From Pelobates cultripes (lineage: Eukaryota > Chordata > Amphibia > Anura > Pelobatidae), in NCBI GenBank assembly GCA_933207985.1, contig OW240913.1, forward strand, positions 103,725,726 to 103,789,725: a DNA stretch of 64,000 nt. The letters run 5' to 3'. Below, in pieces: positions 57,440 to 64,000 of this stretch. The position numbers were made by a program, and so were the translations under genes. Position 1 is the stretch's first letter. Every line of letters begins with the position of its first letter. The notes under the pieces were generated by a model. It saw nothing but the letters and a program-made list of their open reading frames with translations, had not been told where the DNA came from and made no database searches.

Positions 57440-59500
57440 AAAGATCAAATTGGATCTATATCAATGTCATGTGGTGTGTATATGGTCACTGGGTTATCTA
57501 AGACGATATCAGTGGCTTTGTCCAGGAGTGCAGTAACATCTGCCACTGCCCTAACACATGAGGGGGCAACCCCTGGCAACAGGGTCCTATCTTGTGGAGT
57601 AGTATGCTGTTGGTCTTTGTTTACCACCATGGTCCTGTGTAAGGACAGATGTAGCATAACCCGATTGTTCAGTACAGAACAGTGTAAAAGGCTTTCTGTA
57701 ATCTGGAAGACCCAGTGCCGGAGCTGAGATGACAGGCAACTTAAGGGTGTAAAAAGCATTTTTTGCTGCATGGGTTAACTTAAAGGGTTTGTTTTCGTGG
57801 GTGAGACAATCATACAGGGGCTGCATGTAAATTGCTGCAGAGCGAAGCCAAGTTCGGCAATACGAAACCAGGCCCAGAAATTTACATAGCTGGGCTTGGC
57901 TGGGGGGGCTGTAGTATTTTGAACTGCAGTTTTTCTACATTCCGTGAGATGTTTTGTGGCATGGGAAATACAGTGTCCTAAGATAATAACATTCTAAACA
58001 CATGCCTGCAGTTTGGCTTTTGTAGCTTTGCAACCTGCTTGTGCCAGAAAATTCAGCACATTACACATTCGCATATCTTTGCAACTTAAAAGTAAGTCAT
58101 TGATATATTGCAATAAAATTGGTTGGGAACATTAGGGGCAATGAGTTCAGTTACAGCATTAATTGCCCTTAAATCATGTACCATACGGTAGACCACAGGT
58201 TTCCCTTTCTCTTGCTTTTTCTTAATTGTGTACAATGGTGTGTTACAAGGGGAGGTATTCTGGACAATTACCCCTGTCTGCAGTAATTCTTGCACAGATT
58301 GGGAAATAGCATCTTCCTGTGCAGGTCTTAGGGGGTATTGTTTTTGACAGGGAGGGGTGGCTCCGGTTAAGAGATTCACTTTTACTGGGGGCACAGAGAG
58401 TCTGCCTGTATCTGTCTACCCTGTAGCCCATAGAGAATCAGGGACTGAGGACAAGTCAATAGCAAGATCTGGCAAATGGCTGGACATAGTGAGAGTTGCC
58501 TGAATATTTGAGAGGGATATCATTTGTTTGTCCTCTAAAGACACAGACAATATTGCTTTTCCAGTGGAGCTATACTGGATATTTGCATTAAGGGCAGACA
58601 GTATATCACTGCCTAGTAGATTAGCAGGGACATGAGGGCTGACAAGTAGCCTTGTTACAAGGGCTGTAGAGTCATGTAGCTGCAATCTCAGTTTGTGGGT
58701 AAGGGGAATGTCACTTCGGATCCCATCCACCCCTACACATGATAATACATCTTCAGACTTTTAATACTGGAACACATATTGTTCCTGCAACATAGATCTG
58801 GCTGCCCCAGCATCCAGCAGAAAAGGGACTATTTGGTCCCCGGGCAGTGTAACATTGATAATGGGTGAGGGTCCAGCTGAGTCAGGGATATTTAAAGCAT
58901 GTAGGGACACTGGGTTGCCAATTTGCTATTTGGGAGGGGTGGTGGTGGAGGTGGTTGGTTGTCATGGGAGTTGTCATATGAATCCTGGGGGGTTTTATTT
59001 TTAGGAGGGCACCTGCAGTTGCGTTTAATGTGTCATTTCCTGCCACAATTCCAGCAGTCTATCTGCCTTCTGTCTCCACCAGCTCCAGGGACAAGTAGTG
59101 CCATTAGAGGTTTGCTCCTCTTTCTAGTATTTAGATTGGCTTCCACTCCCATAGCCACCTTTACCAGATCACCATAGGTTAAACTTCTCCACTCAGGTCC
59201 AGGTAAGTTTTGGTAAGTTAAGGTACGACCAACAGTAGATTTGTTCACTGGGTGTCCAGGGCCTATATTCTTCCCAGTATTGGATACCTGAGCTTGGCTG
59301 TCTCTTCTCATGGTATAACCACTCAACTTTGGGTATCATGGGAGTAGTAAATTGTGGAGTTATCTGGGTAAGATTTTTCCCAGGATCTTGCCTACTCTGG
59401 GACCATAGAGGTCCAAAACATTGATAATATGGTATACCTTTTCTCGTGGTTTCTCTACAACCACATTTAGTTAATTCAACTCTCTACCATTTTTGGGTGA
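57440..59500 (-). pseudogene. Endogenous retrovirus remnant (gag NC, protease, RT, connection), class I-like
   Basis: Ancient minus-strand copy. The gag part (59500 down to about 58920) ends in a CX2CX4HX4C zinc knuckle with a stop inside it (CWNCGRK before the stop). Protease follows with the LLDAGA-type active site near 58800, then PHVPANLLGSD. RT begins near 58400 (TGVIVQNTSPCNTPLY, VVYRMVHDLRAIN). Near 58110 most of the palm is deleted, and the catalytic loop reads YIND instead of YxDD. The RT-RNase H connection ends near 57440 (ALGLPDYRKPFTLF, CVRAVADVTALL). Stops and frame changes are frequent. RNase H proper, integrase and env are absent, and no flanking LTR pair is seen. Confidence 0.8.
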
Positions 59501-60913
59501 CTTCTATTGTCATTATCTTCTAACCGTCCTTTGTAATTTGCCATAAATTCCCTCTAGCATTATAGGAGAGCTCTGTGCACCTTCCTCACAGCTGTCATCC
59601 AGGGAGTGTGTGAGCTGTGTTGGCCACATGACGCCCCTGCTGCTATAGCACCCTGTGCGACAGCACAGTTCGCACACCCCTAAGGCCGGCCTGGGAGGTG
59701 AGTATACTCTTGTCTTTATCTTTAATTCGGTTAACAAGTGCATATAAACAGACTGTGACAACAAAGCTCTCTGCTTAGATGTTCATTCACTTTAATGGCC
59801 AAGCCACGTCCCCAAAATAATTTTATTTGGGACCCCCTATATGCAAGCATGGTCAAAAGGTAGATCCCCATCTGTCGTTCAATTCCCACAATGCTTTACT
59901 TTGTGTCCAACCTTGCAGAGCTGTATTTGTAAAAAGTGTTTGTGTTTGAATGTAAGCATGTTTTGTGTGTTTGGATTTATATATGTATTTGTGTGTAGTG
60001 TTGGCATTTGAATGCAGTTGTGTGTTTGTATGTACTGTTGCTATTTGAAAGCAGTGGTGTACTTGTGTAGTATTCACTAGAACGTGATTTTAAATGGCTT
60101 TTCACTTTCCTTCCTCGTCTTTTGCGCCCATTAAGTATTTTAAAAGTGCTCTCTAATATTGCTAACAAAGAAATGATTACTGAGAAACATAAACATTACT
60201 CTTTAAGGTATGTTTGTGTTTGTTCGTGGATGAAAGCTGTTTTCCAATACAGTTCAATGAGAGTTCAAGATCTTCAGAATCTACAGAAATTCATAAACAA
60301 ACGGTCAAGTTGGGAAAAACAAACAAACAAACATATTTCAGTCTTTGCAGTATAGAATGTTAAGTGAAGATGCTTGAAAACCTGTAATGATAGAAAAGTA
60401 ATAAAAAACCTCCTATGTTGTATTTTTCATTAGTAAGAAAACCAGCCAATAAAACCCATCAATTGCAATCTGCATTTGTGATGCAATGCATCTTATTCAC
60501 TGGTATTGAAATGGCCCCATCTGATAAGGAATGGAAATGAGGCACATTCCAGATGATTTAGACTGCATCTCCATCACCTGTCCTGAAGGTGACATTTTGA
60601 TGACATTTAAAAGTCTTGTAAGCTATGTTGGACCTTGTAAAGAGTCCTTAATTGGCATGGCAAAAGTCACTTAGTTAGTAATAAAATGTAAGTCATTGAC
60701 ACATATTATAAGCAATTATTTTCCAATCCCCTTTACCGCAGTAATTCTATGCAGACTTTCTCTAAAAGAAGAACATGTACTCATTAACCCTTTTAGTGCC
60801 TTGTTGATCAGTCAAGCAAAATGTAAGTCATTTTCATCCAGGTGTACGGCAAAATAATATCTCTCCTTCCGATGAAACTGTTTTGCTAGGAAACGATATA
60901 GATTATTGCTGAG
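59501..60913. other. Intergenic DNA, short GT-rich repeats
   Basis: At 59930-60070 imperfect TGTGTTTG/GCATTTGAATGCAG words form a short minisatellite. Around 59640-59700 there is a short GC-rich patch (CTAAGGCCGGCCTGGGAGG) like hAT ends. Otherwise no gene is seen. Confidence 0.5.
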
Positions 60914-61169
60914 CATGGGCGTCCACAGGGGGGGGCAAGGGGGGGCACTTGCCCCCCCCCTGGATTTTTCAGCTTGTTCTGCTATTTTGTGAGATTTAAA
61001 ATGAACTGCAATACCGGCGCCGGCCAGTAGGTGGCGCTGTGTATGGAGAGAGACAGGGATAGGAAGCTGCATCTATCCCTGCTTCTCTCTGCTGATTGAA
61101 ACCGCAGGGGAACAACACATGCAGCCAGAGACAGCCTACAGATCAGGTAAGTGAGGGATGGGGGGAGGG

Positions 61170-61825
61170 TTTGAGAGGGGGGCAGCAGCAGATAGATTTG
61201 GGGGCAGCAGCCCATAGATTTAGGGGCAGCAGCCCATAGATTTAGGGCAGCAGATTTAGGAAGGGGCAGCAACCTATGGAATTTAGGAAAGGGGCAGCAG
61301 CCTATGGATTTGGGGCAGCAGCAGCCTTTAGATTTAGGGCAGCAGCCCATAGATTTTTAGGGGCAGCAGCCCATGAATTTGGGGGGCAGCAGCAACGCCT
61401 TTAGATTTAGAGGCAGCAACCCCTTAGATTTGAGGGGCAGCAGCCCGCCAGATTTGTGGAGGGGCAGCAGCAGCCTTTAGATTTGGGGGCAGCAGCCCAT
61501 AGATTTGGGGGGGGCAGCAGCCCATAGATTTGGGGAGGAGGGCAGCAGCCTATAGATTTGGGGGCAGCAGCCTATAGATTTTGGGGGGGGCAGCAGCCCA
61601 TAGATTTTTTTGGGGGGGCAGCAGCCTATAGATTTGGAGGGGGCAGCAGCCTTTAGATTTGGGGGGGCAGCAGCCCATAGATTTGGGGAGGCAGCAGCCT
61701 TGGATTTGGGGGCAGCAGCCCAGCCTATTTGGGGGCAGCAGCCATAGATTTGGGGGCAGCAGCCCATAGATTTGGGGGGGGCAGCAGCCCATAGATTTGG
61801 GGGGCAGCAGCCTATAGATATATAG
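61170..61825. repeat. Minisatellite, about 21-25 bp units
   Basis: About 28 copies of GGGGCAGCAGCCCATAGATTT with variable G runs. The Pro/Cys-rich minus-strand frames (AAAPKSMGCCPP pattern) are artefacts. Confidence 0.95.
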
Positions 61826-61829
61826 AAAT

Positions 61830-62215
61830 GAACAGGAAGGGTCAGCAAGGAGCTGGAAGGTAAAGCAGCACAAAGGTAAAGTAGAAGGAGCAGAAAGGGT
61901 CAGAAATGAGCTGGAAGGGGCAGAAGGAGCACAAACATAAAGTAGGAGAATGAGCAGGAAGGGCCTGCAAGGAGCAGGAAGGAGCACAAAGGGACAGCAA
62001 GGAGCACAAAGGTAAAGGAGCAGAAATAATCAGAAGGAGCACAAAGGTAAAGTAGGAGAAAGAGCAGAAAGGGACAGCAAGGAGCACAAAGGTAAAGTAG
62101 AAAAGGGGTGAGAAAGGGTCTGCAAGGAGCAGAAAGGGATCAGAATGAGAAGGGAGCAGAAGGGCGCAAAATAAGCAGAAAGTAGCAGAAAGGTAAAAGA
62201 GCAGAAGGGGCCAAG
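61830..62215. repeat. Purine-rich minisatellite
   Basis: Imperfect units built from AGCAGAAAGGGTCAGCAAGG and AGCACAAAGGTAAAGTAG, almost pure purine on the + strand and adjoining the previous array. Confidence 0.9.
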
Positions 62216-62429
62216 GATAGAAAACAGTGTCAGAAGAAAAAAAAAGACTGTCAAATGAAGGAGAAGAAAAGGAGATTGGAGTAGGAAGGACAAATGAAGT
62301 GAACCCTCCACTTTATTCTGGACACCACATCATAAGGCTTTGGTACCTGGGCCTGGCAGGGAAACGCTGGACCTTCTTATCTCCAAAGGTAAAAAAATAT
62401 CAGTGTTAATGTGTTCACTTTTATTTACT

Positions 62430-62644
62430 GAGTGTCAGGAAGCACAGAGTGCCGTTGGGTAGGGGTGTTGCTGATTGGCTAGAGCGGTCAGCTGGCACTC
62501 TAAGCCAATCAGTAGCTCCCCATTCATAAAAAAGTAAAAATATTTTATGAACCGGGAACTAGCGATTGGCTTAGAGCGTCAACTGACCACTCTAGCCAAT
62601 CAGCGGCACCCATGCCTGACGTCAATCTGCACTTCCTGACACTC
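62430..62644. mobile_element. Palindromic MITE nested in the hAT element
   Basis: The ends GAGTGTCAGGAAG and CTTCCTGACACTC are inverted copies. The pairing continues through GCTGATTGGCTAGAGCGGTC and TTCATAAAA to the centre near 62540. It shares the GATTGGCT-GAGCGTCAACTGAC words with the MITE at 2987-3467. Confidence 0.75.
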
Positions 62645-62727
62645 TGTTTCAGAAGCCAAATACCACTGAGCAACCTGGAGCTGGAGGAAGCCTTTGGGGT
62701 TAAACCATTTGAGAGCGATTTAACCCC

Positions 62728-62816
62728 TTAAAGGAAAGCGAGCACCCAGGGGCTTCCTGGCATCATAGCATTTTCATTTAGGTGAAGTTGTTATGGTGAC
62801 CAGAAATGTCCTTTAA
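62728..62816. mobile_element. Short T2-like MITE with TTAA ends
   Basis: TTAAAGGAAAGC at the left and ATGTCCTTTAA at the right, 89 bp. A second T2-like terminus (TTAAAGGAACACTATAGTGTC) follows at 62822. Confidence 0.5.
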
Positions 62817-63021
62817 TTTGCTTAAAGGAACACTATAGTGTCAGGAATACAAACATATATTCCTGACACCATAGTTGTGAAAACGCTATTCACCCTGGCT
62901 TTATGTGATAATGGCTATGCCCCTTCCCTTTCATGACACTGTCAAAAAGGTACCAAGCATGGATGTCATTACAATTATGCCCCCCCCTGGAAAAATTCCT
63001 GCGGACGCCCATGTTGCTGAG

Positions 63022-64000
63022 CCTTACGTTAATTAAGGAACTACGATACATACTATGAATTCAGGCTGTGGACAGAGCAATGCAAGGAGGGAAGGTAATT
63101 GTAGGGTAGAGTTGTTTTTACATCTGATTATATCCATTCCTTTTAGATCATTTTCTCCCCTCACAAGTCTAATTGAGCCGGAAAGTATACATTATACATT
63201 AAATTATATTATTACTTTTTTTTAGGGTTAACCATTAATGGTGTCGTTACTTGAGTAGAATTTAGAAAATAATTGAAAATTAGAGACCAAACTTGCTGAA
63301 ATAAAAAAAGGTTATTCCAGAATTGAAGGAATTTTCCGTTTGTTGGCTGGGAAAGTTTCTAATTGCACTCTCAGTTCTCCAAAATACCTTGGGTAATGTG
63401 TACTTTAAATACTGAGGTAACCTATTGAATAAAGGTATATTTACTTGGCAGGTATTGTAATACACTCAAGTGGTATGATAAAAAACCTTTAAGTTCTTTT
63501 AGAATAAACTAGCCAAATATAGGCAGATTTCCAACTGTAAGCTTTGTTACCCTGAAAGACTTTTTTTTTTTAAATTCTTTATTTATATCTCACTCCACTT
63601 ATGAGTATGACAACATGGGTGAAAAAATTAATTCAGAGACATAACACAATTAACATATCAAGAACTCATTACATTTATAGATAGCTCAAAATACCTGGCT
63701 TTCCTGACAAACCAATCATGTCCGCCAAGCCCTCCACACCTAAAATATCTTAATTCACACAATGAATACCTTTTAACTCTTAACCCTTCTAATCTCACGT
63801 ATGATTTTTACAGCTCAATTCTCCATATCCTAAAAACACAGCACCTATTCTCCTAAAAATTTTCCCCCTTCAATTTTTCACTTTCTCCCTCATTTCCCTC
63901 ATTATTAAAATCTCTCTATCCTTTTACTTACCTGTTCCTGCTGACACCATCTTCATTGCTCCCTCTCTACTTCCCTCATCTCTCATCTCTGTATTCATCA
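63022..64000. other. Intergenic DNA; possible LINE 3' end at 63557
   Basis: A run of T (63560-63570) followed by AAATTCTTTATTTATAT looks like the poly(A) tail and 3' UTR of a minus-strand retroposon that runs off the window. No coding part is visible. Confidence 0.3.

Larger units (their letters stand above)
60914..63013. mobile_element. Non-autonomous hAT-type element, 2.1 kb (target duplication TTGCTGAG)
   Basis: Begins CATGGGCGTCC and ends GGACGCCCATG, flanked by TTGCTGAG at 60906-60913 and 63014-63021. Next to the ends lie CAGGGGGGGGC and GCCCCCCCCTGG tracts. The 8-bp duplication supports hAT. No transposase is present. The interior holds two minisatellites, a palindromic MITE (62430-62644) and T2-like termini. 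Confidence 0.82.

Noticed and set aside
61170..61825. CRISPR-like array
   Set aside because: Units are head-to-tail without unique spacers, in a vertebrate genome; an ordinary minisatellite.
61477..62087. Cys/Pro-rich repeat protein on the minus strand
   Set aside because: Two frames over the same 21-bp array are open and read the same unit; array variation, not selection, explains it.

Overview
The window is vertebrate nuclear DNA, most likely from a frog or other amphibian. It contains the 3' end of one host gene on the + strand. Four exons (19255-19467, 32843-33009, 40588-40715, 47958-48269) join in compatible splice phases and encode the last fibronectin type III modules and the C-terminal membrane anchor of FNDC3A. 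The first 19 kb are an upstream intron, the stop codon is at 48267-48269, and a long AT-rich 3' UTR follows to roughly 52.08 kb. From there to the end I see only intergenic DNA and repeats. The amphibian assignment is an inference: it rests on the dense tyrosine-recombinase retrotransposons (DIRS and Ngaro), T2/Kolobok-type MITEs with TTAA ends, Tx1/L1-like LINE remnants and large hAT derivatives.

Most of the interest lies in the mobile elements, many of which can be delimited to the base. From 5932 to 17994 there is a DIRS element with inverted terminal repeats and an internal complementary region (ICR). Its gag is split by a 737-bp solo LTR (6468-7204, target duplication ctcac). Its 3' non-coding part is split by a nearly intact 6.2-kb Ngaro element (11370-17561) with the full A1...B1-A2-B2 split direct repeats, a gag-RT-RNase H ORF carrying one frameshift, and an intact tyrosine recombinase ORF. 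A second DIRS (22985-27131, minus strand) has an unrelated solo LTR (23595-24563, duplication attag) inserted inside its ICR. A third tyrosine-recombinase element (about 35.1-40.44 kb, minus strand) has lost its RNase H and is interrupted by a giant snapback insertion.

The least ordinary features are two 'snapback' insertions, 18620-18874 and 38494-39950. Each is an almost perfect hairpin with one asymmetric pyrimidine-rich 3' tail, and each is flanked by a long (15-18 bp) target duplication as expected from target-primed reverse transcription. Both carry a short stem followed by a GAAAC motif next to the hairpin turn. In the larger one the flanking bases can be folded into a degenerate hammerhead-like three-way junction, which recalls Penelope-like retroelements.

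Further downstream are two hAT-type non-autonomous elements with 8-bp duplications (42810-45499 and 60914-63013). They are filled with minisatellites, a 0.9-kb pure pyrimidine tract and a 270-bp GC-rich palindrome. There is also a decayed Tx1/L1-like LINE (53.3-54.8 kb) and a decayed class I-like endogenous retrovirus (57.4-59.5 kb), both on the minus strand. No tRNA, rRNA, CRISPR array or bacterial-type operon was seen. Family names come from motif recognition alone; no database search was possible.
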